A stretch of DNA of 38,513 bases. Source: Lachnospiraceae bacterium (lineage in GTDB: Bacteria > Bacillota > Clostridia > Lachnospirales > Lachnospiraceae). The notes under the pieces were generated by a model that was not told where the DNA came from, did no database searches, and worked only from the letters and a program-made list of their open reading frames with translations. Made by a program: the position numbers and the translations under genes. Numbering within the stretch: position 1 is the stretch's first letter; every line of letters starts with the position of its first letter. Location: NCBI GenBank assembly GCA_009774625.1, contig VSOB01000030.1, positions 1-38,513 on the forward strand, read 5' to 3'. Below are positions 17,073-25,683 of the stretch, one piece after another.

Positions 17073-18588
17073 TCTTTCCACCTCCTGCGATAGCCTGCAT
17101 TACGCCTTCCTGGCTCATCTCGTCCGCCGATATCTCGCCCACTTTGGAGCCGTCGCGCAGAACTGCCATACGGTTACAGGTACGTAACATTTCCTCGATC
17201 TCGGAGGAAATAAAGATCAGACTCTTGCCTTCCTGCGCCAGTTTGATCACCAGTTTCTGAATCTCCGTTTTGGTACCGATGTCAATACCTCTTGTAGGTT
17301 CATCCAGAATCAGGAAGTCCGGGTTTGTCGCCAGCCATCTGGCCAGAATCGCTTTCTGCTGATTGCCGCCGGAAAGCTGTTTGATCAGTGTTTCGCGGGT
17401 TGCCGTCTTGATGCTGAGCATCTCTATGTACTGATCCGCAATCTCGATCTGTTTTGCCATAGGAATCCGTTTAAAGATTCCGGCTTTTGCCTGCATGGCA
17501 AGAATAATGTTTTCCCTTACGGACAAATCCCCGATAATACCTTCTGCCTTTCTGTCATCCGGCAAAAGTCCCATGCCCAGATTCATGGCATCAATGGGAT
17601 TTTTAATTTTTGCTTCTTTGCCATCTACCTTTAACGTACCGCTCTGTGCACGGTCAGCGCCGTAAATAGTCCTTGCCAGTTCACTTCTGCCGCTTCCCAG
17701 AAGTCCGGTCAGACCCACGACCTCGCCTTTGTGGATATCCAGGTCAAAGGGTTTGATCTTACCTGCATGGCTGAGTCCTTTTGCCTCTATTTCCAGAGGC
17801 GCATGCGACAGGTCGCCGCTGCCCTCCGGCTTGATAGAAGCCAGATCGTCAAAATCCTTACCCATCATAGCCGCTACCAGTTTCACCCTGGGCAGCTCTT
17901 CCACTGTATATTCCCCTACCAGCGTTCCGTTCCGGAGCACGGTAATACCGTCGCACACTTCATATACCTGCTCCAGGAAATGTGTTACAAATATGATCCC
18001 CACTCCCTGTTCCCGAAGTGAACGCATCATTTTAAACAGCATTTCCACTTCTTTATCATCCAGAGAGGATGTCGGTTCATCCAGAATCAGAACCTTGCTC
18101 TTCATATCGACAGCACGGGCAATTGCAATCATCTGCTGCAATGCCAGTGAATAATTTTCCAGATTCTGTGTCACTTCAATGTCCAGGTCCAGATCTTTCA
18201 TCAACTGCGCCGCCATCTGATTCATCTTGCGGCGGTCTACGGTTTTGATCTTTGTCAGAGGCTCCCGTCCGATATACAGGTTTTCCGCTACCGATAAGTT
18301 AGGACATAAATTAACCTCCTGATACACTGTGGAAATTCCCTTATTCTGGGCATCCATCGTATCTTTGTTCACAATGGCGCCTTCGATTCCGTCTACATGA
18401 ATCTCCCCCGCTTCAAACTTGTTAACCCCTGTCAGACATTTGATCAGAGTCGATTTGCCTGCGCCGTTTTCCCCCATCAGCGCCCGAATCTCACCCTTGC
18501 GCAATGTGAAATCCACATTGTCCAGGGCTTTTACCCCTGGGAATGTCATACAGATCCCCCGCATCGTCAAAGCGATATTACTATCCAT
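17065..18588 (-). CDS. ytfR: furanose-type sugar ABC ATPase (YtfR)
   Basis: Energises the importer. The 507 residues hold two ABC cassettes. The first has Walker A GENGAGKST at about residues 39-47, signature-region NYSLALQQM, and Walker B VLILDEPTSSLD. The second has degenerate Walker A GLLGSGRSE, signature LSGGNQQK and Walker B FLILDEPTRGID. AGGAGG precedes the ATG. A hairpin separates it from the binding-protein gene ytfQ. Confidence 0.94.
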   Translation of the reverse strand: MDSNIALTMRGICMTFPGVKALDNVDFTLRKGEIRALMGENGAGKSTLIKCLTGVNKFEAGEIHVDGIEGAIVNKDTMDAQNKGISTVYQEVNLCPNLSVAENLYIGREPLTKIKTVDRRKMNQMAAQLMKDLDLDIEVTQNLENYSLALQQMIAIARAVDMKSKVLILDEPTSSLDDKEVEMLFKMMRSLREQGVGIIFVTHFLEQVYEVCDGITVLRNGTLVGEYTVEELPRVKLVAAMMGKDFDDLASIKPEGSGDLSHAPLEIEAKGLSHAGKIKPFDLDIHKGEVVGLTGLLGSGRSELARTIYGADRAQSGTLKVDGKEAKIKNPIDAMNLGMGLLPDDRKAEGIIGDLSVRENIILAMQAKAGIFKRIPMAKQIEIADQYIEMLSIKTATRETLIKQLSGGNQQKAILARWLATNPDFLILDEPTRGIDIGTKTEIQKLVIKLAQEGKSLIFISSEIEEMLRTCNRMAVLRDGSKVGEISADEMSQEGVMQAIAGGGKSE

Positions 18589-18652
18589 CCTTCTACCTCC
18601 TGTTTCCCCATCATACTTGCGCTGCAGCTTTTGTATGGTACTTATAAAATAA

Positions 18653-18678
18653 GGAGGGAACCCATCAGGAATCCCTCC
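18653..18678 (-). terminator. attenuator hairpin between ytfQ and ytfR
   Basis: Minus-strand GGAGGGA (18678-18672) pairs with TCCCTCC (18659-18653) and is followed by TTATTTTAT. It repeats the arrangement seen after chvE and would leave the binding protein in excess. Confidence 0.65.
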
Positions 18679-18702
18679 CTACCTGTCAGAATACGCTAAA
18701 TC

Positions 18703-19806
18703 TTAGTAAGCGCGGCCTGCTAATATTTCTTCAGTCATTGTTGTAGCGTACTGGCTTTCAATTCCAGGTGCAACGAATGCTTCATCGTTTACCAGTGTGG
18801 TAGCTTCGAAGCTTTCACCGTTCTGCATCTTCTGAATTACTTCTGCAACAACTGCTGCCTGAATCGGGTTGCACTCTACGTTGCAGTTGATCTTGCCATC
18901 CAGAGTGTACTGTAATCCGTCATGTGTAGCATCAAAGGAAATGATGATTACGTCGCCGTCAACACCATATGTAATACCTGCTGCATCCATTGCGTCCATT
19001 GCACCGTATGCTTCGTTGTCATTGTGGCATACAACTACGTTGAACTGTCCTTCGTAAGACTTGATGAAGGATTCCATAACTTCCTGTCCGCCATCCTGTG
19101 TAAAGTCACCGGACTGATGATCCAGAATCTTCCACTCGCTGTGCTGTGCTGCTACTTCGTCAAAACCTTCGGAACGGCCAAGTGCTGCGGATGCACCTAC
19201 AGAACCTTCGATGATCAGAATGTTAGCTTCCTTGCCATCCAGATACTCTGCCAGCCAGTTACCTGCTGTAACGCCTTCGTTCTTGGTATTGGTTCCTACC
19301 CATGCATCATACAGAGAAGCGTCTGCATCAATCTCACGGTCAGCGATGATAACCGGGATGCCTGCATCCTGTGCTTCCTGAAGAACTGTATCCCAGCCTG
19401 CTGTCTCGATCGGAGCGATTACGATATAGTCAAGCTGCTGTGTAATAAAGTTACGAACTGCTTCCAACTGAACAGCATTGTCATTGTCGCAGTCGATCAG
19501 GCTGAGTTCATAACCGTTCTCTGCGCTGAATACATCCTGATAGTTCTGGGTATTGGCTGTACGCCAGTCAGACTCATGTCCAACCTGTGCATAACCAACT
19601 GTAATTACGTCACCGCTTGCTGCAGGAGCCTCTGCTGCGTCATCTGCTGCATCCTCTGCAGGTGCTGCGTCATCTGCTGCCGCATCGTCCGCTGCTGCAG
19701 GAGCTTCCTCTGCAGGTGCTGCTGCCTGATCTGCGCCGCCGCATCCAACGATAGATGCCGCAACCATAGCTGTAGCAAGTAATACTGCCAACTTCTTTCT
19801 TAACAT
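18703..19806 (-). CDS. ytfQ: furanose-type sugar-binding lipoprotein (YtfQ)
   Basis: Delivers sugar to YtfR/T/YjfF. The lipoprotein signal ends in SIVGC (about residue 22), followed by a linker of about 45 residues rich in Ala, Asp and Glu. The type 1 binding fold then shows VGYAQVGHESDWRTANTQ, LDYIVIAPIETAGWDTVLQEA, IPVIIADREIDADASLY, VVVCHNDNEAYGAMDAM and ISFDATHDGLQYTLDGK, followed by NCNVECNP. These are YtfQ-family ligand-pocket segments (the Trp-Arg, Asp-Arg and Asn-Asp pairs). It is strongly similar to the sensor lipoprotein at 23032. GGGAGG precedes the ATG. Confidence 0.93.
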   Translation of the reverse strand: MLRKKLAVLLATAMVAASIVGCGGADQAAAPAEEAPAAADDAAADDAAPAEDAADDAAEAPAASGDVITVGYAQVGHESDWRTANTQNYQDVFSAENGYELSLIDCDNDNAVQLEAVRNFITQQLDYIVIAPIETAGWDTVLQEAQDAGIPVIIADREIDADASLYDAWVGTNTKNEGVTAGNWLAEYLDGKEANILIIEGSVGASAALGRSEGFDEVAAQHSEWKILDHQSGDFTQDGGQEVMESFIKSYEGQFNVVVCHNDNEAYGAMDAMDAAGITYGVDGDVIIISFDATHDGLQYTLDGKINCNVECNPIQAAVVAEVIQKMQNGESFEATTLVNDEAFVAPGIESQYATTMTEEILAGRAY

Positions 19807-19914
19807 GTAAATATCCTCCCTTTCTTTTCCGGCGTAACCGCCGTTTGTAATTCTATTTTTTCATAAACTTCTTCCGTAGTCAATGAAAGATTCCTCTGTT
19901 TTTTTATGTTTGTC

Positions 19915-19920
19915 ACTATA
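19915..19920 (-). promoter_or_regulatory. possible activator-dependent -10 of the ytfQ operon
   Basis: TATAGT on the minus strand matches five of six consensus bases, about 110 nt before ytfQ. At 17 bp upstream the -35 position reads GGAATA, a poor match, which would fit a promoter that needs an activator such as the nearby YesN-type regulator. Confidence 0.35.
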
Positions 19921-19962
19921 TCCAATACAGGTTTTGATATTCCAATTGAAAAATAGTACAGA

Positions 19963-20095
19963 TTTTCTTTTTTGTTCATTTTTATTTTAGAAAAGTGGGA
20001 TTTTTTATGAATTTTGCTCTTTTTTCCTTCATATACACTTAAAAATTTACCTGTTTTTTCATTTTTCTTCCCTGTCACTTTTCTTATTTGTTCAT
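19963..20095. repeat. paired 17-nt direct repeats upstream of ytfQ
   Basis: TTTTCTTTTTTGTTCAT (19963-19979) and TTTTCTTATTTGTTCAT (20079-20095) differ at one base and lie 116 bp apart in the 468-bp ytfQ/regulator gap. A further GTTCAT lies at 20100. The promoter-proximal copy ends about 43 bp beyond the possible -10, where an AraC-type activator could bind. The rest of the gap is AT-rich and contains no gene I can support. Confidence 0.55.
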
Positions 20096-20130
20096 ATTTC
20101 GTTCATTTTTCATCCTGTTCCATGTCGTTA

Positions 20131-20145
20131 TTTTCCGCCGGAAAA
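20131..20145. promoter_or_regulatory. palindrome TTTTCCGCCGGAAAA
   Basis: Perfect 7-bp arms around a central C, in the divergent ytfQ/AraR-like gap about 70 bp upstream of the plus-strand -35. The half CCGGAAA recurs at 20175-20181 and 20203-20209. It is a candidate operator for the divergently encoded regulator. Confidence 0.45.
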
Positions 20146-20213
20146 CGAAACTGGTACATGCCGCCCGCAAATTGCCGGAAACCGACAGGAAATTTTTATG
20201 TCCCGGAAAATGG

Positions 20214-20242
20214 TTGAACCCCTGGTACCGATATGGTATGAT
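20214..20242 (+). promoter_or_regulatory. promoter of the second AraR-like regulator
   Basis: TTGAAC (20214-20219), a 17-bp spacer and TATGAT (20237-20242) on the plus strand, 32 bp before the regulator's ATG. AAAGGAG lies between. Confidence 0.75.
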
Positions 20243-20274
20243 GCCTTCATCCCTGAGAAAGGAGAACTGCTTAT

Positions 20275-21363
20275 ATGTCTGCAAAATACATTCGTCTTGC
20301 CGACCGTCTCCGGGAACAGATTCTGGACCATACGGGACATGTTTACAAACTGCCTTCCGAAAACAGTCTCTGCGCACAATATCAGGTAAGCCGGCAGACC
20401 GTCCGTTCTGCCCTGAGACTTCTGGCCGAAGAAGGCCTGATCGAAAAACGGTGCGGCAGCGGTTCTTTCTCCACCGGTCTGGGAACCATGAAAAATCGTA
20501 TCGCCGTCATCGTCGGCAACGCGGAAGAATATACGACTCCCGCCCTTTTGGCAGATATCAAAGCCGTACTTCGGGAAAAGGGCTATCATACCGATGTCTA
20601 TTCCACCGGGTTCCAGATCGCCCAGGAACGCAGGATACTGGAAACTCTGGCGGACTCTGCCGTCCGGGGGCTGCTGGCGCAGGGTACAAAAACCACGCTG
20701 CCAAATCCCAACCTTGACCTGTATGAAAGACTGCGCAAAAAGGGAGTTTCCATCCTGTTTATGGGAGGATATTACCCGTCTTTTCCCGCCTCTGTCTATA
20801 TCCGGGACGATAATTATTACGGCGGTTATCTGCTGGGAAAGCATCTGATCCAAAGAGGCCACAGCCGTATCGGGGGGATATTTCAAATAGACGAACTCCA
20901 GGGGCCGGAACGCTACTATGGCCTTGCGGCAGCGCTGCGGGATTTCAGCATTCCCGTATGCGACGAACTGATCGCCTGGTATGACTCCGGAGATCTGGAA
21001 GCTCTGGAACACAGATCCGATACCGGCTTCCTCACATCCTACCTGCGCAAAAATGCCCGTCTCTGCTCTGCCGTCATCTGTCAGAACGACGAAATTGCTT
21101 ATTGGCTGATCCGGGAACTGCGCTACGCAGAAATCCGGGTGCCGGAAGATATTTCTGTGGTTTCCTTTGACAACAGCTATATGAGCGAGCTGGGTCCTGT
21201 CAGAATCACCTCTCTGACACATCGGGAACATGAAATGGGTACGGCGGCCGCCTCTGCCCTGCTCCGTATGATACATGGCGAAACCGTCTGGCCGGAAGAA
21301 CTGTCCTGGCGCCTTACCTCCAAAGGCAGTGATGCCCCCTGCGCCGACAGATTCCTTCCCTGA
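20275..21363 (+). CDS. AraR-like repressor (GntR HTH + LacI-like sensor)
   Basis: Second hybrid regulator of the window, 362 residues. Residues about 3-70 form a GntR winged helix (KYIRLADRLREQIL, KLPSENSLCAQYQVSRQTVR, GSGSFSTG). The rest is a LacI-type sensor (NRIAVIVGNAEEYTTPALL, VRGLLAQGTKTTLPNPN, GHSRIGGIFQIDEL, AVICQNDEIAYWLIREL, VVSFDNSYMSELGPVRIT). It shares the architecture of araR at 8861 but differs in sequence. Divergent from ytfQ, so it probably represses that transporter and itself in response to a sugar. It is one of only two plus-strand genes I support here. Ligand unknown. Confidence 0.9.
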   Translation: MSAKYIRLADRLREQILDHTGHVYKLPSENSLCAQYQVSRQTVRSALRLLAEEGLIEKRCGSGSFSTGLGTMKNRIAVIVGNAEEYTTPALLADIKAVLREKGYHTDVYSTGFQIAQERRILETLADSAVRGLLAQGTKTTLPNPNLDLYERLRKKGVSILFMGGYYPSFPASVYIRDDNYYGGYLLGKHLIQRGHSRIGGIFQIDELQGPERYYGLAAALRDFSIPVCDELIAWYDSGDLEALEHRSDTGFLTSYLRKNARLCSAVICQNDEIAYWLIRELRYAEIRVPEDISVVSFDNSYMSELGPVRITSLTHREHEMGTAAASALLRMIHGETVWPEELSWRLTSKGSDAPCADRFLP

Positions 21364-21370
21364 ACAATAA

Positions 21371-21398
21371 AAAGCATGCTATCCCGGCTTATGCCTTT
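21371..21398. terminator. weak hairpin between convergent genes
   Basis: AAAGCAT and ATGCCTTT pair with one bulged base in the 25-nt gap between the AraR-like gene and the response regulator, followed by T-runs on the minus strand. It overlaps the regulator's stop codon. Confidence 0.35.
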
Positions 21399-23017
21399 GC
21401 CCCGCTGCGGTATTCTCGGGGTGTACAGCCCTGTGTCTTTTTAAAAACAAAACTGAAATAATGGGGATCCCGGAATCCCACCTCCAGGGCGATGTCTCCG
21501 GTATGTTTTTCTGTCTGCCTCAGCAGCAGTTTGGCCTGCTCCATTCGTTTCTGTGTCACATATTCCGTAAATGTCATTTCCATCTCCTGACTGAACATGG
21601 TGCTGAAATAATTGGCGCTGACCTCTACCGCCCCGGCCACTTCATTCAGAGATATGGATTCTTTTGTATAATGCTCTTCAATATATTCCATTGCTTTTTT
21701 GATCAGCTTTTTCCCCTGGCTGTCCATCGCCCGGTTGCTCAGTTCGATGGCACGGCGCATCAGCTCCAGCATATAAGGCTTCATCTCCTCCACGCTCAGG
21801 CTGATGCTCTGCATATTGTCCGTGCAGGTATGCTCCAGCAGTTCCTGCTGGGTATATCCCAGTTTTTCTACAAACGCTATCGTGGTAAAACGGATACTCA
21901 GCACCAGATAGTCCCGGAACATCCTGGACTGCAGCGCCGTTTTCTGGCTTTCCAGATAGCCGTCCACAAAATCCTCAATCTCCTCAAGCTGCCCCCGCAT
22001 CAGGAAATTTTTAATAATTTCCGGATCCACTTTGGCAATGTCCACCCCTCCCAGGGAACTTCCTTCCGTTTCTTTACGGAAAGCAGGCATTTCATCCGCT
22101 TCCATTGTCAGAATATGCTGTCCCGGCTTCAAAAAACGGTAGGACATCATATGATTCACCTTACTGTATACCTGTGGCAGAAGGCTCAGACGCGCCACAG
22201 GTTCCCCAATGGCCAGATACCATTCCATTTCCCCATCATGTCCGGAGCAGATACGGACTATATTTTCCAGACACTTTTTCTTCAGTTCCTCCATCTGCTC
22301 CTCTTCGCCCTTCATCAGAATCCCATACGTATTGATATTCCATCGGAACATCAGGTATTCCGGATACCGTAGAAAATACCGGGTCAATTCTTCCCTTTTC
22401 CCTGCGGTCAGGCGGGAGTCCTGGCTGCGTTCCTGGATATTTCTTTTTTCCCACAGACTGACCATTGCCAGATTATAGCCTTCCGCATCCATCTCCAGCG
22501 ACAGCCGCTGGGCCTGCTCATAAATCTCCTGTACGGAAAGGTGTCCTTCAAACACTTTCTCAAAAAAATTCCTTCTGGAAAACTGTTCATATTCCAGCAT
22601 TTCTTCTTTGAATTTGCCCAGGTAATCTTCCTGCGCCCTCTCATTTTCTATTTTTTCCCTGATTTCCGTCAATACCTTCTGGAGCGCATGACGGGTGATC
22701 GGTTTCAGAAGATACTGCTCCACGCCTACCGAAATCGCCTGTCTGGCGTATTCAAATTCATCATAACCGCTGATAATCAGAATCTTCATCTGCGGAAATT
22801 CCGTACTGACGATTCTGGACAGCGCCAGTCCGTCCATAAACGGCATCTTAATATCCGTAATCAGCAGATCCGGTTTTACCTTCCGGATCAGAGGCAGCGC
22901 CATTTCCCCGTCTCCCGCCTCTCCGGCAAACTGATAGCCATACTGCTGCCACATAATGTTGTCCCGCAGCCCTTCTCTGACTATGCTCTCATCCTCTACC
23001 AGAAATACTTTTAACAT
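21389..23017 (-). CDS. YesN-type response regulator with AraC DNA-binding domain
   Basis: Transcription activator of the three-gene sensor operon, 542 residues. A receiver domain occupies about residues 1-120 (MLKVFLVEDESIVREGL, phosphoacceptor Asp in LLITDIKMPFMDG, ISGYDEFEYA, LLKPI). A middle region of about 300 residues without clear family features follows. The last 100 residues are an AraC helix-turn-helix pair (SLNEVAGAVEVSANYFSTMF, GDIALEVGFRDPHYFSFVFKK, CTPREYR). The start at 23017 has AAAGGAGAGGG just ahead; an open frame further upstream would precede the receiver domain. Directly downstream of the sensor lipoprotein gene. Probable targets are the ytfQ operon and its own operon. Confidence 0.92.
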   Translation of the reverse strand: MLKVFLVEDESIVREGLRDNIMWQQYGYQFAGEAGDGEMALPLIRKVKPDLLITDIKMPFMDGLALSRIVSTEFPQMKILIISGYDEFEYARQAISVGVEQYLLKPITRHALQKVLTEIREKIENERAQEDYLGKFKEEMLEYEQFSRRNFFEKVFEGHLSVQEIYEQAQRLSLEMDAEGYNLAMVSLWEKRNIQERSQDSRLTAGKREELTRYFLRYPEYLMFRWNINTYGILMKGEEEQMEELKKKCLENIVRICSGHDGEMEWYLAIGEPVARLSLLPQVYSKVNHMMSYRFLKPGQHILTMEADEMPAFRKETEGSSLGGVDIAKVDPEIIKNFLMRGQLEEIEDFVDGYLESQKTALQSRMFRDYLVLSIRFTTIAFVEKLGYTQQELLEHTCTDNMQSISLSVEEMKPYMLELMRRAIELSNRAMDSQGKKLIKKAMEYIEEHYTKESISLNEVAGAVEVSANYFSTMFSQEMEMTFTEYVTQKRMEQAKLLLRQTEKHTGDIALEVGFRDPHYFSFVFKKTQGCTPREYRSGAKA

Positions 23018-23031
23018 GCCCTCTCCTTTCG

Positions 23032-24072
23032 TCAGTAGGTCCGTCCTTCCAGATACCTTGCCACATTTCTGTGGGTAAACACCCGTTCTTCCACCATATA
23101 GAGCTTTTCCACCGGTTCGCCCCTCTCCAGCATCTGTATCACCATATCCACATATTCTCCCTGCTCCGGGTTGCACTCAATGTCCACATTGATCTTTCCG
23201 GCCTGCACCAGCTCCAGCGCTCCCCGGACCGCATCAAAGGAAATAATGGTAATGTCCCCGTCGATTCCCGTGGTCATGCCCGCTTCCTCTATGGCTTCAA
23301 TGGCCCCGAAGGTCATATCGTCATTCTGTGACACCACCACATCGATGTCGGGATACATCTGCAGAAACTGCGTCATCACTTCTTTTCCCTTGGCTGTGGT
23401 AAAGTCTCCTGTCTGCCGGTCCAGAATATGCCAGTTGCCATACCGGGAGGCAATGGATTCAAACCCCGCCGTCCGCTCCAGCTCTGATGAGGAACCAAGC
23501 GTCCCCTGCAGTATAACAATATTAATATCATCATACAGCCTGTTTTTTTCTTTCAGATCCCCTTCCAGCCACCGGGCCGCCTTTTCCCCCTCTTTTGTCA
23601 GATCTGTTCCGATCCGGGTGGTATACAGCGATTCATCCACGTCTGCCTTCCGGTCCATCAAAATCACCGGTATCCCTGCATCCTGTGCCTCCTTAAGCAC
23701 CGTATCCCATCCGCTCTCGGTGACCGGAGCAAATACAATATAATCCACCCGCTGTGAAATGTAGCTGCGGATCGCCTTGATCTGATTTTCCTGCTTCTGC
23801 CTGGCATTGTCGCTGATCAGGAAATATCCCTTCTCCTCAGTCAAAGCACGCTGCACGGAACTGGTATTGGCCGTCCGCCATATGGACTCACTGCCGATCT
23901 GCGAAAATCCCACGATGATCAGCTCTTCGCCGCCCTGTATATACGTATGTGCATCAGATTCCCCGGCCTCCTCCGGCACCGTATCCCCAAATGCGCCGCA
24001 GCCATACTGTGCCGACAGCAGCAGTGCCGCTGCCGCTGCCAGCGCTGCCCGTCTCCAACTCTTTTTGCCCAT
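23032..24072 (-). CDS. sugar-binding sensor lipoprotein, YtfQ paralogue
   Basis: A surface sugar receptor that probably signals through the histidine kinase encoded just upstream. The 346 residues begin MGKKSWRRAAL with a hydrophobic signal ending in a weak lipobox (AQYGC). The type 1 binding fold shows VGFSQIGSESIWRTANTSS, VDYIVFAPVTESGWDTVLKEA, IPVILMDRKADVDESLYTTRIG, VVVSQNDDMTFGAIEAI and ISFDAVRGALELVQAGKI, then NVDIECNP. Nearly every ligand-pocket segment matches YtfQ at 18703. The start at 24072 lies two bases after the kinase stop, with GGAGAGGCAGGG in the kinase's last codons, so translation is coupled. No permease accompanies it, which argues for sensing and not transport. Confidence 0.88.
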   Translation of the reverse strand: MGKKSWRRAALAAAAALLLSAQYGCGAFGDTVPEEAGESDAHTYIQGGEELIIVGFSQIGSESIWRTANTSSVQRALTEEKGYFLISDNARQKQENQIKAIRSYISQRVDYIVFAPVTESGWDTVLKEAQDAGIPVILMDRKADVDESLYTTRIGTDLTKEGEKAARWLEGDLKEKNRLYDDINIVILQGTLGSSSELERTAGFESIASRYGNWHILDRQTGDFTTAKGKEVMTQFLQMYPDIDVVVSQNDDMTFGAIEAIEEAGMTTGIDGDITIISFDAVRGALELVQAGKINVDIECNPEQGEYVDMVIQMLERGEPVEKLYMVEERVFTHRNVARYLEGRTY

Positions 24073-24074
24073 GT

Positions 24075-25562
24075 TTACCCTGCCTCTCCGGAATGTTTCA
24101 TGCATTCCATAGGAATCGTAATGCTGACACAAGTCCCCTGATGCCTTACCGAATCAATCTGCATCCCATACTGCGAACCGAAATTCATGCGGATCCGCTC
24201 ATTGACATTGGCCAGTCCAAATCCTTTTTCTGTCTCCTTGCACGGCTTTCTGATCTCCTCCCGCAGCTTTAAAAGCTCCGCTTCTTCCATTCCCACGCCG
24301 TTGTCCCTGACCAGAAACCGGATCAGATTTCCGTCTCTTTTTCCGATTACCTCGATCCGTCCCTCCGCACGTTTGTATTTGATGCCATGGTAAAGAGAAT
24401 TTTCCACCAAAGGCTGCAGTGTCAGCTTCAGAATCCGGTAGCGATACAGTTCCGGTTCAATGGAAATATCAAATTTCAGGATATCGCTGTAACGTACCTG
24501 CTGTATCTCCAGATAACTCCGGATATGCATCTCTTCTTCCCGTATCGTGATAAACTCCTGCCCCCGGCTCAGTACCAGCCGGAAAAATTCAGACAGAGAA
24601 ACCACGATGTTGACCGCCTTATCCAACTCATTGCCTTCGATCAGCCATACTACCGTGTCCAACGTATTATACAGAAAGTGAGGATTGATCTGCTCTTGCA
24701 GAAGGCGCAGCTCCGCACGCCGCATTTTCCTTTCATCCTCTTTGATCTGGCTGATCATGATTCTCAGCTTTTCCGCCATATCGTCCACACTGTCAGAAAG
24801 CGCCCGTATCTCATCCCTGGTATCGATCCTGGCTCTGACCGTAAATTCTCCCCGTGCAATCCGCTCCGTCACTCTGCACAGACGTTCCAGCGGATGGGTG
24901 ATGCTTTTCAGAATCAGCGAGCTGACAATCACCGCCAGCAAAACCACACCGGCGATCAGCCCGATACAGAGCCGGATAAAATCATAGGCCTGTTCATTTA
25001 ATTGCGCCGTCAGACTGCCGATGCTCCTTGTCTGGTAATAAATGTAATACTGAATATCATCCTGAATCAACTCTGTCAGAATATACACATTGTTGTCCAG
25101 CATCTCCATATTCTCATCATATCTGCCGCCCTGCTCCACATTGGCCCGCACATCGTCAATCCGCTCCTCCAGTGTATCCAGATTCCGCAGCAGACTTTCC
25201 AGCCACACCCGGCTCTGCCGGTCTGTGGTAATGGCCATCAGATCGGTAAAATCTGCCCGCAGTTCCCCAATCAGCGCATAGGGATCCTCCAGGGAACCGT
25301 CATCCTGGATACTGTCAAAAGAGGTATAACCCACTGCCAGCTTGTAGATTCCTTCATCCAGCTCTTCCTTGAAATCCAGATTATAGTTATTGGCAACCGT
25401 CATATTGCTGACAATATTTTCATAAGCGCTCCGATAATTGTCCAGCGCCGTAATCAAATATACCGCAATGCCCAGAAGCGGAATGATTGCAACCAGCACA
25501 AGCAGTACAATTTTCAGCCTTAACGGGAATTTTACTTTTTCATTGCTCTGCCTCTCAGCCAT
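24075..25562 (-). CDS. YesM/LytS-type sensor histidine kinase
   Basis: Membrane sensor that should phosphorylate the YesN-type regulator. The 495 residues have a first membrane segment at about 18-40 (IVLLVLVAIIPLLGIAVYLI) and an extracytoplasmic region of about 160 residues, predicted helical and lacking a known small-ligand fold. A second segment lies at about 203-222 (LIAGVVLLAVIVSSLIL split at the end), then a HAMP domain (about 225-280), the His_kinase domain with QINPHFLYNTLD (phosphoacceptor His about 299) and an HATPase domain (LVENSLYHGI, VRDNGVGM, GFGLANVNERI). The helical outer region fits docking of the neighbouring binding protein. GAGGG precedes the ATG. Confidence 0.93.
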   Translation of the reverse strand: MAERQSNEKVKFPLRLKIVLLVLVAIIPLLGIAVYLITALDNYRSAYENIVSNMTVANNYNLDFKEELDEGIYKLAVGYTSFDSIQDDGSLEDPYALIGELRADFTDLMAITTDRQSRVWLESLLRNLDTLEERIDDVRANVEQGGRYDENMEMLDNNVYILTELIQDDIQYYIYYQTRSIGSLTAQLNEQAYDFIRLCIGLIAGVVLLAVIVSSLILKSITHPLERLCRVTERIARGEFTVRARIDTRDEIRALSDSVDDMAEKLRIMISQIKEDERKMRRAELRLLQEQINPHFLYNTLDTVVWLIEGNELDKAVNIVVSLSEFFRLVLSRGQEFITIREEEMHIRSYLEIQQVRYSDILKFDISIEPELYRYRILKLTLQPLVENSLYHGIKYKRAEGRIEVIGKRDGNLIRFLVRDNGVGMEEAELLKLREEIRKPCKETEKGFGLANVNERIRMNFGSQYGMQIDSVRHQGTCVSITIPMECMKHSGEAG

Positions 25563-25593
25563 ACTATCCCTCTTTTTTCATATGATCTTTCTT

Positions 25594-25622
25594 ATTTTCC
25601 AACAAAAATACCGTTCCGTCAA
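25594..25622 (-). promoter_or_regulatory. promoter of the sensor operon
   Basis: TTGACG (25622-25617), a 17-bp spacer and GAAAAT (25599-25594) on the minus strand, 32 bp before the kinase start, in the 121-bp gap shared with the divergent DUF885 gene. Confidence 0.55.
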
Positions 25623-25683
25623 CGTGCTATTGTCTGTTCTTTTTTCATATATTCTTTCTAAAGAACCACAAGGCATATGATCT

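Noticed and set aside
19800..20078. 92-codon minus-strand open frame upstream of ytfQ
   Set aside because: Lys-rich, lies in the AT-rich regulatory gap, overlaps the ytfQ start and ribosome site and has no convincing start signal. More likely leader and operator DNA.
20128..21276. 382-codon minus-strand open frame
   Set aside because: Antisense to the AraR-like regulator, whose domains and promoter are clear.
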